NCBI GenBank assembly: GCA_943788865.1
Contig: CALSRX010000004.1
Location: 434,001-498,000 of the forward strand
Length of the DNA stretch: 64,000 nt
Reading direction: 5' to 3'
DNA from: an uncultured Polaribacter sp.
Lineage (GTDB): Bacteria; Bacteroidota; Bacteroidia; Flavobacteriales; Flavobacteriaceae
The first letter of the stretch is position 1. Every line of letters starts with the position of its first letter. The translations under genes were made by a program, and so were the position numbers. Shown here in pieces: positions 7,527 through 16,671 of this stretch. Below the pieces are notes generated by a model. It ran no database searches, had not been told where the DNA came from, and saw only the letters and a program-made list of their open reading frames with translations.

Positions 7527-8591
7527 CTAAAACCATTTCTTTCTTTTGAAATAGATTAACATTCCAACAGCAATGACCAACATAACTCCCAACATGATGA
7601 AGTAGCTATATTTGTAATGCAGTTCTGGCAAAACATCAAAGTTGGTTCCGTAAATCCCTGCTATAAAAGTAAGAGGGATAAAAACTACTGAAAATACAGT
7701 TAAGAATTTCATAATGTCATTCAACTTTGTACTCATTGAGGTATGATAAATATTTAATTGATCGGATAATATTTCTCGATAACTGTCAGAAATTTCTATT
7801 GCGTGATTGATGTTATTTTGTAATTCTTTAAAATGAATATGGTTTTTATGATTGATAAAATCAGAATCTATTTTTGTTAGATTTAATAACATTTCTCTCG
7901 TTGGTAAAATGTTTTTCCTTAAATAATTTAATTCTTTTTTGTGAGTATTTATACTATCTATAATAGATTTATCTTGGTTTTGTAATAGTTCTTCTTCTAG
8001 GTTTTCAATTTTATCTCCAAGTACACTTAAAATATAAATGTAATTATCAACAACTACATCTAATAAGGCAAAAAGTAAATAATCTGGACCAGAACTGATA
8101 ATTCTTTTTTTCTGTTTACGAATGCGATTTCTTACCGGTTCAAAAACATCACCCACTTTTTCTTGAAATGAAATTAAAACAGATTTGGTTACAATTAAGC
8201 TGAGATTTTCAAATGAAATTAAGTTGCTTGTTTCGCTAACCTGTAGCATTTTTATGGATAAAAATAAACAATTATCATGCTCTATTACTTTTGGTCTTGA
8301 ATGTGCATTCATTACATTGGCAATAATAAAATTGTCAAATTGAAAACCATCTGCAATTTCTTGCATTATAGTTGTTTGGTCAATTCCGTCTACATTAAAC
8401 CAGGTTGTAGATTTTTTTTCCTGGTAGGCAAGGGCTTCTTGGATTGAGTTAATTGGAATTTCTTCTAGATTATATTTGTCGTAATCGATAATTCGAAGTA
8501 CGGTTTTTTCTGTCTTTTTTTTACCAATAAAAATCAATTCATCAGGAGATGCACCTATTTCATTTTGCTGTTTTTTTATAAACCTAGCCAT
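7527..8591 (-). CDS. corA: CorA-family magnesium/cobalt transporter with GTN instead of GMN
   Basis: 354 residues, normal CorA length. A large cytoplasmic alpha/beta domain (about 1-290) with a long stalk helix (NLEEELLQNQDKSIIDSIN region) is followed by two transmembrane helices at about 295-315 and 326-347, and a basic C-terminus (YFKRKKWF). In the family the periplasmic loop after TM1 carries the selectivity signature YGMNF. Here it reads Y-G-T-N-F at about residues 314-318, so the nearly invariant Met is Thr. The codon is unambiguous (ACC on the coding strand). The rest of the pore region (PLTFIAGIYG, PELHYKYSYF) is typical. It is a pentameric inner-membrane Mg2+/Co2+ channel by family; ion preference here is uncertain. 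Confidence 0.9.
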   Translation of the reverse strand: MARFIKKQQNEIGASPDELIFIGKKKTEKTVLRIIDYDKYNLEEIPINSIQEALAYQEKKSTTWFNVDGIDQTTIMQEIADGFQFDNFIIANVMNAHSRPKVIEHDNCLFLSIKMLQVSETSNLISFENLSLIVTKSVLISFQEKVGDVFEPVRNRIRKQKKRIISSGPDYLLFALLDVVVDNYIYILSVLGDKIENLEEELLQNQDKSIIDSINTHKKELNYLRKNILPTREMLLNLTKIDSDFINHKNHIHFKELQNNINHAIEISDSYREILSDQLNIYHTSMSTKLNDIMKFLTVFSVVFIPLTFIAGIYGTNFDVLPELHYKYSYFIMLGVMLVIAVGMLIYFKRKKWF

Positions 8592-8668
8592 AGAAAGATT
8601 AATTTAAGAACCTAACATTCGTAAGATTCGTATGTGAAAGATAATTTTTTTATTTAAAACAACACGAA

Positions 8669-9679
8669 TTAGTGTTGTTTTAATTGCCATTTCCAAGCTG
8701 AAGTTAGAGCTTCTTCTAGGCTTTTTTCTGTTTTCCAGTTTAGTTCTTTATTAGCAATAGTTGTATCTGCGTATGCAGCAGTAACATCTCCTTCACGTCG
8801 GCCAACAATTTTATAATTTAATTTCTTTCCAGAAACATTTTCAAAAGTTTTAATGACTTCTAAAACAGAGCTTCCTTTGCCTGTTCCTACATTAAAAAAT
8901 TCAAAATTTGCTTTATTCTTCTTGTTGATAAGCCTTTGAAGAGCAGCAATATGCGCTTTTGCTAAATCGACCACATGTATATAATCACGAATAGCTGTAC
9001 CATCTTTTGTAGGATAATCATCGCCAAAAACAGAGAGTTCTTTTCTAATTCCTGCTGCAGTTTGTGTGATAAACGGAATTAAATTTTGAGGAACGCCTAA
9101 AGGTAATTCTCCAATTTTTATGCTGTCATGTCCGCCAATCGGATTGAAATATCTCAATGCAATTGCATTTAAATTGTAGGCATTACAGCTTTCTTTGATA
9201 ATTTCTTCTCCTATTTGCTTGGTGTTTCCGTAAGGAGATTCTGCAGGTTTTGTAGGTGCATTTTCTGTAATAGGTAATTCATCAGCTTGACCGTAAACAG
9301 TACAAGAAGAGCTAAAAATAAAGTTGTCTAGTTTTCTATTTTTCACCTCTTGTAATAAATACACCAAAGAGCCAACATTGTTTTCGTAATAATCTAAGGG
9401 TTTTTGCACACTTTCACCAACGGCTTTAAAAGCAGCAAAATGAATAATACCATGAATAGTGTTATTTTCAAAAAAAGAAGTTACCTCGTTTTTAATTCGT
9501 AAGTCAATTTGATGAAATTCAGGTTTTACACCAGTAATTTCTGTAATGTTGTCTAAAACTTCAATGGTTGTGTTTGATAAATCATCAATAATTACAACAT
9601 TAAAACCTGCATTTTGTAATTCTACAACGGTGTGAGATCCAATAAAACCTAGGCCACCAGTAACCAATATTCTTTTCAT
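8669..9679 (-). CDS. galE: UDP-glucose 4-epimerase GalE
   Basis: 336-residue extended short-chain dehydrogenase. The NAD-binding GGLGFIG motif is at residues 8-14, the catalytic Tyr150-x3-Lys154 is in 'SPYGNTK', and the catalytic Ser is near 124 (FSSSCTVYG). The UDP-sugar-binding 'LRYFNPIGGHDS' and 'DGTAIRDYIHVVDLAKAH' are both present. It interconverts UDP-glucose and UDP-galactose for polysaccharide and LPS synthesis in the cytoplasm. It lies downstream of a DegT aminotransferase gene on the same strand, but 128 bases of nested inverted repeat separate them. Confidence 0.95.
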   Translation of the reverse strand: MKRILVTGGLGFIGSHTVVELQNAGFNVVIIDDLSNTTIEVLDNITEITGVKPEFHQIDLRIKNEVTSFFENNTIHGIIHFAAFKAVGESVQKPLDYYENNVGSLVYLLQEVKNRKLDNFIFSSSCTVYGQADELPITENAPTKPAESPYGNTKQIGEEIIKESCNAYNLNAIALRYFNPIGGHDSIKIGELPLGVPQNLIPFITQTAAGIRKELSVFGDDYPTKDGTAIRDYIHVVDLAKAHIAALQRLINKKNKANFEFFNVGTGKGSSVLEVIKTFENVSGKKLNYKIVGRREGDVTAAYADTTIANKELNWKTEKSLEEALTSAWKWQLKQH

Positions 9680-9692
9680 AATTAAATATATT

Positions 9693-9796
9693 GTCAGTTC
9701 GAGTGTTTTTATGTAGTGAAAACAGAATAAAAATGTATCGAGAACAATGAATTACATCTCGATACAAATTTGTTTTACAAATTCACTCGATGTGAC
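9693..9796. repeat. Nested inverted-repeat element between galE and the aminotransferase gene
   Basis: 104 bases with three nested symmetries. Outer arms are GTCAGTTCGAGTG (9693-9705) and CACTCGATGTGAC (9784-9796), matching at 11 of 13. Inner arms are TGTATCGAGA (9734-9743) and TCTCGATACA (9757-9766), perfectly complementary. A small AATTTG/CAAATT hairpin lies near 9768-9782. This is the structure of a REP or MITE-like dispersed element, or a large RNA hairpin in the intergenic transcript. Confidence 0.7.
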
Positions 9797-9807
9797 ATTT
9801 TGTTTTG

Positions 9808-10953
9808 TTAAACAAAATCTAAAATAGTCTGAGTTATAAACTCCAACTGATCTTTTTCTAATTCGGTATGCATTGGTAAAGAAATAACAGTTTCAATCAA
9901 TTTGTTTGTTACCGTAAAATCGTTTTCATTATAACGCTCATCTGCATAGGCTTTTTGTGCATGCAATGGAACAGGATAATAAATAGCATTCGGAATGTCA
10001 TTCTCTAATAAATGTTTGTGCAACGCGTCTCTTTTTCCGTTCGTTATTTGCAATGTATATTGATGAAAAACATGGCAATTACAAGTATCGCAAATTGCAC
10101 CACAAGATTTTGTTGTAGGTGTTATAATATTTGGATTATTTGCAAATGCATTGTTATAAAAACGTGCAGCATTTCTTCTTGCTTCACAATACGAATCTAA
10201 GTGAGGTAATTTTGCTTTTAATACTCCAGCCTGAATAGAATCTAAACGAGAATTTACCCCAACAACATCATGATAATAACGTGTGTACATTCCGTGATTT
10301 ACGATTCCGCGAAGTGTATGAGCTAAGTCATCATCATTGGTGAAAATAGCACCACCATCACCATAACAGCCTAAATTTTTAGAAGGGAAAAAAGAAGTCG
10401 TTCCAACATGTCCAATGGTTCCAGCTTTTTGTTTTGTTCCGTTTGCAAACGTATAATCTGCTGCAATTGCTTGTGCATTGTCTTCAATAACATATAAGTT
10501 GTGTTCTTTAGCAATCTCTAGAACGGCCTCCATATTTGCTACTTGACCAAATAAATGAACAGGAACAATTGCTTTTGTTTTTGGAGTAATTGCTTTTTTT
10601 AAAGCATCAATATCTATATTATAGGTATCAGCTTCAACATCGACCAAAACAGGAGTTAATTTTAACAATGCAATCACTTCTACTGTGGCAGCAAACGTAA
10701 AATCAGCAGTAATTACTTCATCACCTTGCTCTAATCCTAAGCCCATCATTGCAATTTGTAGTGCATCTGTTCCGTTTGCACACGGAATCACATGTTTTAC
10801 ATCTAAATAGTTTTCTAAATCTGCTTGAAATTGATGTACTAAAGGTCCATTGATGTAAGTAGAAGAACTTAACACTTCTTCTATTGAAGAATCAACAACA
10901 TCTTTAATTTTTGCATATTGACTTTGTAAGTCAACCATTTGAATTTTTTTCAT
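9808..10953 (-). CDS. DegT/DnrJ/EryC1/StrS-family PLP-dependent sugar aminotransferase
   Basis: 381 residues, typical of the sugar aminotransferase family that aminates nucleotide-linked keto-sugars for surface polysaccharides. The PLP-binding lysine is K192 in 'FFPSKNLGCYGDGGA', the ring-contacting Asp is D158 (VIEDNAQA), and the N-terminal 'GPLVHQFQADLENYL' and 'ANGTDALQIA' motifs are present. A cysteine-rich insertion (CGAICDTCNCHVFHQY, about residues 284-299) precedes the conserved 'HVFHQYTL' strand. It looks like a subgroup feature and might bind metal; this is unproven. It is upstream of galE on the same strand. The exact sugar cannot be told from sequence. Confidence 0.9.
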   Translation of the reverse strand: MKKIQMVDLQSQYAKIKDVVDSSIEEVLSSSTYINGPLVHQFQADLENYLDVKHVIPCANGTDALQIAMMGLGLEQGDEVITADFTFAATVEVIALLKLTPVLVDVEADTYNIDIDALKKAITPKTKAIVPVHLFGQVANMEAVLEIAKEHNLYVIEDNAQAIAADYTFANGTKQKAGTIGHVGTTSFFPSKNLGCYGDGGAIFTNDDDLAHTLRGIVNHGMYTRYYHDVVGVNSRLDSIQAGVLKAKLPHLDSYCEARRNAARFYNNAFANNPNIITPTTKSCGAICDTCNCHVFHQYTLQITNGKRDALHKHLLENDIPNAIYYPVPLHAQKAYADERYNENDFTVTNKLIETVISLPMHTELEKDQLEFITQTILDFV

Positions 10954-10976
10954 CTAATTTGTTTTAGAAACAGTTG

Positions 10977-10992
10977 CAAAAGTACAAAATTA
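10977..10992 (-). promoter_or_regulatory. Tandem -7 boxes upstream of the aminotransferase gene
   Basis: Read on the minus strand, TAATTTTG (10985-10992) and TACTTTTG (10977-10984) both fit TAnnTTTG and lie directly adjacent, about 25-40 bases before the ATG at 10953. Either could be used. Confidence 0.45.
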
Positions 10993-11031
10993 TACCTGTT
11001 TAAAGTAGTTTCTTTTTTGAATGATTTTCTA

Positions 11032-11039
11032 TTATCTTT
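11032..11039 (+). promoter_or_regulatory. -7 promoter box for the penicillin-acylase-family gene
   Basis: TATCTTTG fits TAnnTTTG. Transcription would begin near 11046, past the ATG at 11041. This supports translation from ATG 11062 rather than from the upstream in-frame starts. Confidence 0.5.
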
Positions 11040-11061
11040 GATGAAATTCAAATTCATATTC

Positions 11062-13443
11062 ATGAAAGTTCTCAAAAAAGTACTAAAGGTTGTTGTTGTA
11101 TTAGTCGTTTTAATTTTTATTGGACTTTGGTTGTTTAGCAGAACTTTACACCCAACGTATAATGGAGAGTTAGATTTAGCCAATATTTCTGATGAAGTTA
11201 CCGTGTATTATGATGAGGTTGGTGTGCCACACATCAACGCTCAAAATCAAAAGGATGCATTTACTGCTTTAGGTTATGTACATGCACAAGATAGATTATG
11301 GCAAATGGAATTGATACGAAGAATTGCAGCAGGAAGACTGGCAGAAATTTTTGGAAAAGAATTGATTAAAACAGATAAGTTTTTCTCTGGATTGGGAATT
11401 GAGGAAGCCTCTTCAAAGACCATAAAAACCCTCGATAAAAATTCTGAAGCCTACAAATTAACGATGGCATATTTAGACGGAATTAATCAATTTATGGAAA
11501 ATGGACCGACGCCTATTGAGTTTTATTTAGTTGGAGTTGATAAAGAAAAATACACCATAAAAGATGTGTATAATGTGTTTGGTTATATGGCATTTAGTTT
11601 TGCAGCGGCTCATAAAACAGACCCGATGTTGAATGAAGTAAAAGAAAAATTAGGCGCAGCTTATTTTAATGAAATTAGTTTGTCAAATGTTAAAAATACC
11701 GAATTAATTCAGAATGAAAAGAAACCTATTTTAACAGCAAGTGTTGCTGCTGCAATGCAAGATTTGTATAAAAATTTACCATTATCGCCATTTATTGGAA
11801 GTAATTCTTGGGTAATTGGTGCTGATAAAACTAAAAATGGGCGAGTAATTTTTGCTAATGACCCTCATATCGGATATGCACAACCTTCTGTTTGGTATCA
11901 ATCACATATCAAAACTCCAGGTTATGAAATGTACGGATTCAATTTAGCGCTTTCTCCATTTTCATTAATCGGACATAACAGAGAATATGCATACGGAATG
12001 ACCATGTTTGAGAATGATGATATCGATTTTTATTTTGAAAAGAATAACCTAAACAATCCAAATGAATATCTAACAGAAAATGGATATAAAACGTATGATG
12101 TTATAGAAAAAAGAATCAAAGTAAAAGACGAAAAAGACTCTGTTTATCAAATAAAGGTTAGTCAGCATGGTCCAATTATGAATGATTTAATTGAGCATAT
12201 TGATGATAAAAGACCATTGGCCATGCAATGGATTTACACGAAGCTAAATAACGAATTGTTAGAGTTGTCACATCAAATGTCTCATGCTAATTCTCTTGCA
12301 GAATTTAAAAATGCAGCAAGTAAATTACACGCACCTGGGTTAAACATTATGTATGGTGATGCAAAAAATAACATCGCTTGGTTTGCTTCCGGAAAATTGT
12401 ATAAATATAGAGAAGGAGTAAACACAAAAACCATTTTAAATGGAGCTTCTGGAACAGATGAAATCTTAGAGTATTTTGATTTTGAGGAAAATCCAATGTC
12501 AATAAATCCAAGTATCAATTATGTGTATTCTGCAAATAACCAGCCAGATTCTATTAAAAACGGATTGTATCCAGGCTATTATTTACCAGAAGATAGAGCA
12601 AAGCGAATTGTGAGTTTGTTAGAAGCTAAAAACGATTTTACCAAAGAAGATGTTGCTAACATGATTTATGATGTTACTTCTGCAACCGTATCTTCTAATA
12701 TTGCAAGTTTAGCAACCGGAATCGATACAAAGAGCTTAACACCAAGTGAAAAATTAAGCTTGAATTATTTATCTAAATGGAATGGTTTCTACGGAGAAAA
12801 AGAAATAGCTCCAACTATTTACAATCGATTTATCTATGAGGTTTTGGTAGCGACTTATAAAGATGAAATGGGTAAAAGCTTTAGTCAATTTATAAATACA
12901 CCTTACCAAGACAAGGCATTTGTAGAGCAAATTGTAAGAGAAGAATCTGTTTGGTGGGACGATTTACATACCAAAAACAAAAAAGAAACAAGAACAGACA
13001 TTATTACCAGTTCATATAAAAAAGCCATTGCCTTTTTAGGAAATCAATTGGGTGAAAATGTGCAAGATTGGACTTGGGATCGAGTGATTTCCGTTGAATA
13101 TCCGCACGCTTTAGGAAAAGTTGCAGCATTACGCAGCTATTTTAATGTTGGACCGTTTAAGACTAGAGGAGGAAACGAAGTAATCAACAACCAGATTTTC
13201 AATTTAGATAGTACAGGGGTTTATAAAATTACAGCAGGGCCATCTACACGTAGAATTGTTGATTTTTCTGATGTAGAAAACGGCTTGGGAATTTTACCAA
13301 CCGGACAATCTGGAAATGTGTTTAGTCCACATTATAAAGATCAAGTTCAAAAATATGTGGATGGCGAATTTGTCAAAATGAGCCTCAATGAGGCATATAT
13401 TAAGAAAAGCAAAAATAAGTTGGTGTTTAAGGCGAAGAAATAG
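11062..13443 (+). CDS. Penicillin acylase family (Ntn-hydrolase) protein
   Basis: 793 residues from ATG 11062; an open frame reaches back to 10939 but would run through the promoter. An N-terminal hydrophobic anchor (about residues 8-26) points to an envelope location. The family is made as a precursor cut autocatalytically before a Ser nucleophile. The expected site is Gly246-Ser247 in 'FIGSNSWVIGADKT', followed by the usual 'ANDPHIGYAQPSVWYQSHI'. The alpha-chain motif 'GYVHAQDRLWQMELIRRIAAGRLAEIFG' is also intact. Family members cleave amides such as penicillins or N-acyl-homoserine lactones, but the natural substrate is generally unknown. The gene stands alone, divergent from the aminotransferase gene. 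Confidence 0.92.
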   Translation: MKVLKKVLKVVVVLVVLIFIGLWLFSRTLHPTYNGELDLANISDEVTVYYDEVGVPHINAQNQKDAFTALGYVHAQDRLWQMELIRRIAAGRLAEIFGKELIKTDKFFSGLGIEEASSKTIKTLDKNSEAYKLTMAYLDGINQFMENGPTPIEFYLVGVDKEKYTIKDVYNVFGYMAFSFAAAHKTDPMLNEVKEKLGAAYFNEISLSNVKNTELIQNEKKPILTASVAAAMQDLYKNLPLSPFIGSNSWVIGADKTKNGRVIFANDPHIGYAQPSVWYQSHIKTPGYEMYGFNLALSPFSLIGHNREYAYGMTMFENDDIDFYFEKNNLNNPNEYLTENGYKTYDVIEKRIKVKDEKDSVYQIKVSQHGPIMNDLIEHIDDKRPLAMQWIYTKLNNELLELSHQMSHANSLAEFKNAASKLHAPGLNIMYGDAKNNIAWFASGKLYKYREGVNTKTILNGASGTDEILEYFDFEENPMSINPSINYVYSANNQPDSIKNGLYPGYYLPEDRAKRIVSLLEAKNDFTKEDVANMIYDVTSATVSSNIASLATGIDTKSLTPSEKLSLNYLSKWNGFYGEKEIAPTIYNRFIYEVLVATYKDEMGKSFSQFINTPYQDKAFVEQIVREESVWWDDLHTKNKKETRTDIITSSYKKAIAFLGNQLGENVQDWTWDRVISVEYPHALGKVAALRSYFNVGPFKTRGGNEVINNQIFNLDSTGVYKITAGPSTRRIVDFSDVENGLGILPTGQSGNVFSPHYKDQVQKYVDGEFVKMSLNEAYIKKSKNKLVFKAKK

Positions 13444-13475
13444 TATTTCCTCTTCTACACAATGACCAAAATAGT

Positions 13476-14214
13476 CTAAACTTCCTTATAAACTTGTTCA
13501 AACGGAATTCTAAAACGTTCACCGTAAACGCCTTTTTCGGTTCTAATTCCGCATGAAACAATCATGTTTATTTCTGCACCAATTGGTAAGCCCAATACGC
13601 GTTTTACGCGCCAAGTATCTGATCCTTCCATTGGGCACGTATCATAATTGATTGCTGCCATGCTAGTCATAAAATTTTGTGCCGCTAAACCACATGTTTT
13701 GTGGACCACAATTCGCATGTCTTTTTGACGAACTTCTCTATAAATAGGTCTAAAAATTCCGGTAATTAAAATCATAATATACTTTAACCAACCAAAAATT
13801 CCGAAGAAATCTGCATAGGCAAACGGAATAATTTTTCCGTAATAATTTCTGGCAACTTTTTCTCTGCTACTTTGTTCTGCTTTCGGGTTGTTTTTTCCAA
13901 AAACCGAATCCATAAAAGCTAAATTTGCTTTGGCACGTTGTTTCCATAAATCTTTTCGAACAACAAACACCACTAATTGCTGTGCTGTTTTTTGCCGCAT
14001 TTTGATTGAAACAAAAAGGGGCAATTTTTGCAATCATGTCTTTTGATGTAATGTGATAAAACTCCCACAATTGCATGTTGCTACTATTAGGTGCTAAGCT
14101 TGCTTGCTCAATACATTTTTTTACTAAAGAGGTATCTAGTGGTTTTTTTTGATCAAATATTCTTACAGAACGCCTGTATTGTATAGCTTCTGAAACTGTT
14201 TTTTCGTTTGTCAT
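13476..14214 (-). pseudogene. Nitroreductase-family protein, interrupted by a +1 frameshift
   Basis: Two overlapping reading frames encode consecutive parts of one FMN-dependent nitroreductase-like protein. The N-terminal part (from ATG 14214) carries 'AIQYRRSVRIFD' and 'QASLAPNSSNMQLWEFYHI', the FMN-binding start of the fold. The C-terminal part carries 'HKTCGLAAQNFMTSMAAINYDTCPMEGSD' and a final 'SCGIRTEKGVYGERFRIP'. The frames join if one base is removed from the run of six T at 13988-13993 (A6 on the coding strand), restoring 'NQNAAKTAQQLVVFVV'. A homopolymer sequencing error and a real recent mutation are both possible. It lies directly downstream of the aldehyde dehydrogenase gene (7-base gap). 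Confidence 0.8.
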
Positions 14215-14221
14215 GTTGCTT

Positions 14222-15598
14222 TTATGAAAATAATTTCATGAATGTTTTTAATGTTTTTAGTTTTCCTTTGTAAGGAGCATATCTCATTGGAAGATCTAAC
14301 CAATTGTAGCGTCTAGTTACTCCTTTTTTGTGTGAAAATAAATCGAATGTTTGCTTGCCGTGATAAGAACCGATTCCGCTTTCTCCAACGCCACCAAAAG
14401 GCAAATGATGATTTGCAAAATGGACCGTTGTATCATTAATGGTTCCTCCTCCAAATGAATATTTGGTAATCATTTTATTTGCAAATTTTTTATTTCCAGA
14501 AAATACGTAGAGAGCTAGCGGTTTTTCATATTTATGGATGATGTTTTCAAGGTCTTTTTCAGTTTCATAGGAAATTACAGGAGAAATAGGTCCAAATATT
14601 TCACCTTTCATTACTTCACTATCCAAACTAGGTTCGTCAATTAAAGTGGGAGCAATGTAATTGTCTTCTCGGTTTGTTTTTCCGCCAACTAAAAAGGTTT
14701 CATTTTCTAACATAGAAGCTAATCGGTCAAAGTTTCGTTTATTTACAATCCGTGGATAATCTTTAGAGTCTTCTGGATTTTTGCCATACGCAATTTCAAT
14801 TTCACTTTTAAAACAACTTACAAAGTTGTCTTTTACAGATTTGTGAATCAACAAATAATCTGGCGCAATACAAGTTTGCCCGCCATTGATAAATTTCCCC
14901 CAAACAATTCTTTTTGCAGCTAACTTTATATTAGCAGTTTCGTCAATAATGCAGGGGTTTTTTCCTCCTAATTCTAGAGTAACCGGAGTTAAAAACGCTG
15001 CTGCTGCTTTGGCAACAATTTTACCTACCTGAACACTTCCTGTAAAGAAAATATAATCCCAGCGTTCTGCTAACAATTCGGTAGAAACTTCCACGCCACC
15101 TTCAACAACAGCAACCAAGTTTTTATCGAAAACCAATTCGATAATTTCTTTGGTTATTTTACTGGTGTTTGGTGTTAATTCAGAAGGCTTTAAAATCACG
15201 GTATTTCCTGCGGCGATGGCTCCAATTAACGGAACTAGGGCCAATTGATATGGGTAGTTCCAAGGAGCGATTATTAAAACGGCTCCGTAGGGTTCTTTGT
15301 AAATTTTACTAGAAGACGGAAAGTTTAATAGAGCGGGAGTAACATGCTGAGGTTTTGCCCAATAATTTATATTTTTGATTGTTCTTTTCAATTCAGAAAT
15401 GACAATTGATGTTTCTGTCATTACACTTTCGTATTCAGATTTTTTAAAATCCAAATACAAAGCATCAACAATCTGTTTTTCTTTTTCTAAAACAACTGTT
15501 AATAGTCTTTTTAAAAGTTGTTTTCTTTCAGAAATATTTTTGGTTTGTTGATCTGCAAAATGATTTTTTTGCGCTTGAACGAGTGCTGGAATATTCAT
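14222..15598 (-). CDS. Aldehyde dehydrogenase (class 3-like)
   Basis: 458 residues, the compact length of class 3/fatty-aldehyde dehydrogenases. The general base is E209 (VTLELGGKNP) and the catalytic Cys is C243 (NGGQTCIAPDYLL). The NAD-binding 'FTGSVQVGKIVAKAA' is near residue 185, and the proline-rich N-terminal 'APWNYPYQLALVPLIGAIAAGNTVILKPSE' is characteristic. It oxidises aldehydes to carboxylic acids with NAD(P)+. It lies between a nitroreductase gene and an AlkB-type alkane monooxygenase gene on the same strand, with a 5-base gap to the latter. A role in oxidising the fatty aldehyde made from alkane-derived alcohol is therefore plausible, though no alcohol dehydrogenase is adjacent. 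Confidence 0.93.
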   Translation of the reverse strand: MNIPALVQAQKNHFADQQTKNISERKQLLKRLLTVVLEKEKQIVDALYLDFKKSEYESVMTETSIVISELKRTIKNINYWAKPQHVTPALLNFPSSSKIYKEPYGAVLIIAPWNYPYQLALVPLIGAIAAGNTVILKPSELTPNTSKITKEIIELVFDKNLVAVVEGGVEVSTELLAERWDYIFFTGSVQVGKIVAKAAAAFLTPVTLELGGKNPCIIDETANIKLAAKRIVWGKFINGGQTCIAPDYLLIHKSVKDNFVSCFKSEIEIAYGKNPEDSKDYPRIVNKRNFDRLASMLENETFLVGGKTNREDNYIAPTLIDEPSLDSEVMKGEIFGPISPVISYETEKDLENIIHKYEKPLALYVFSGNKKFANKMITKYSFGGGTINDTTVHFANHHLPFGGVGESGIGSYHGKQTFDLFSHKKGVTRRYNWLDLPMRYAPYKGKLKTLKTFMKLFS

Positions 15599-15603
15599 AA
15601 ATC

Positions 15604-16637
15604 CTATTGTTCTTTAAGTTTTGTGTTCATCACCGAAAACCATAATGGCGGAATTAATGCTAAGATCACCATTCCTGGATAACCAGTGGGCATTTGTGGA
15701 CTTTCTGGTAACGATTTTAATAATTGATAATGTTTGCTCCCGTTGTAATGATGGTCTGAATGTCGCGATAAATTAAACAACATCAGTTTGCCAATCACAT
15801 GATCTGAGTTCCAAGAATGTGTTCTTTTTACTTTTTCATACCTACCTGTTTCAGATTGTTCTCTTAAAAGTCCATAATGTTCAATATAATTGACACTTTC
15901 TAATAATAAAATTCCGATGATCGAAGCTGCAACAAAGCAACTCAGCACAAATAATCCGAAGACATAATAAATAGCGCCCAGTAAAAATGAAGTTTGCCAA
16001 CGTGTAGATAACCATTCTATTTTGATAATGAAACCAACTTCTTCCAGATAATTGTACAGCGTTTATTTTCTAATTGCCAAGCTTGTTTATAACTGGTAAA
16101 ATGAGAGCGAATCCAAAAGCTATATAAAAGCTCGCTTTTTCTTGCTGTTGCAGCATCTTTTGGTGTGGCAACATTTAAATGATGTCCAGCATTATGATAT
16201 GGTAAAAAATGCGTATTTAAAGAGCTTAGCAATAATATTTCTCCTAAAAATTCATCAAATCTGTTGTTTCTGTGACCTAATTCGTGTCCAACATTTATAC
16301 CAATTGTTCCACACATTAGGCCCATTCCAAAGACTCTTCCAATCAATTCCAAGGCAGTTAAATTGGGTTCTTGAATTGCATAAAAAAATAAATACAAGAA
16401 ATACAATTGTACAGGAATTGTTAAGTATAAAATATACGTATACATTTTATTTTCTTTTTCAATTTGTTCTTGTTCTTTGCTGTAATTTTCTGCAGTTGGC
16501 TTGAAGAAAAATTCTAAAAGAGGCACCAACCCGAAAAATAGAATCAAGGGTAAAAACGTATACCATCCATTCATGGTAAACGAAAAATAAACACTAATAG
16601 GTAGTGAAAAAACAGTTAAAAATTTTAGGCTTTTCAT
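15604..16637 (-). pseudogene. alkB: AlkB-type alkane 1-monooxygenase, interrupted by a -1 frameshift
   Basis: Two frames together give a complete integral-membrane di-iron alkane hydroxylase. The N-terminal half (from ATG 16637) has several transmembrane helices, HELGHR at residues 118-123 and HNAGHH at 148-153. The second half has 'NYIEHYGL' and 'NLSRHSDHHYNGSKHYQLL', so all histidine boxes and the HYG motif are intact. Adding one base near 16059 (reading CGC-CTG-TAC on the coding strand) restores 'LENKRLYNYLEEVGFIIKIEWLS' and a single frame of about 345 residues. No in-frame stop is needed to explain the break, so it may be a sequencing error. The enzyme hydroxylates medium-chain alkanes at the terminal carbon. 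No rubredoxin gene is adjacent. Confidence 0.85.
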
Positions 16638-16663
16638 CTGATAAATGATTTCTGCCTAAATAT

Positions 16664-16671
16664 ACAAAATT
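16664..16671 (-). promoter_or_regulatory. -7 promoter box upstream of alkB
   Basis: Minus-strand TAATTTTG fits TAnnTTTG, 27 bases before the alkB ATG at 16637 and overlapping the end of the preceding pseudouridine synthase gene. It suggests independent transcription of the alkB-ALDH-nitroreductase group. Confidence 0.4.

Noticed and set aside
16142..16504. 120-codon plus-strand frame opposite alkB
   Set aside because: The minus strand encodes the AlkB histidine boxes here; the plus-strand peptide has no recognisable features.
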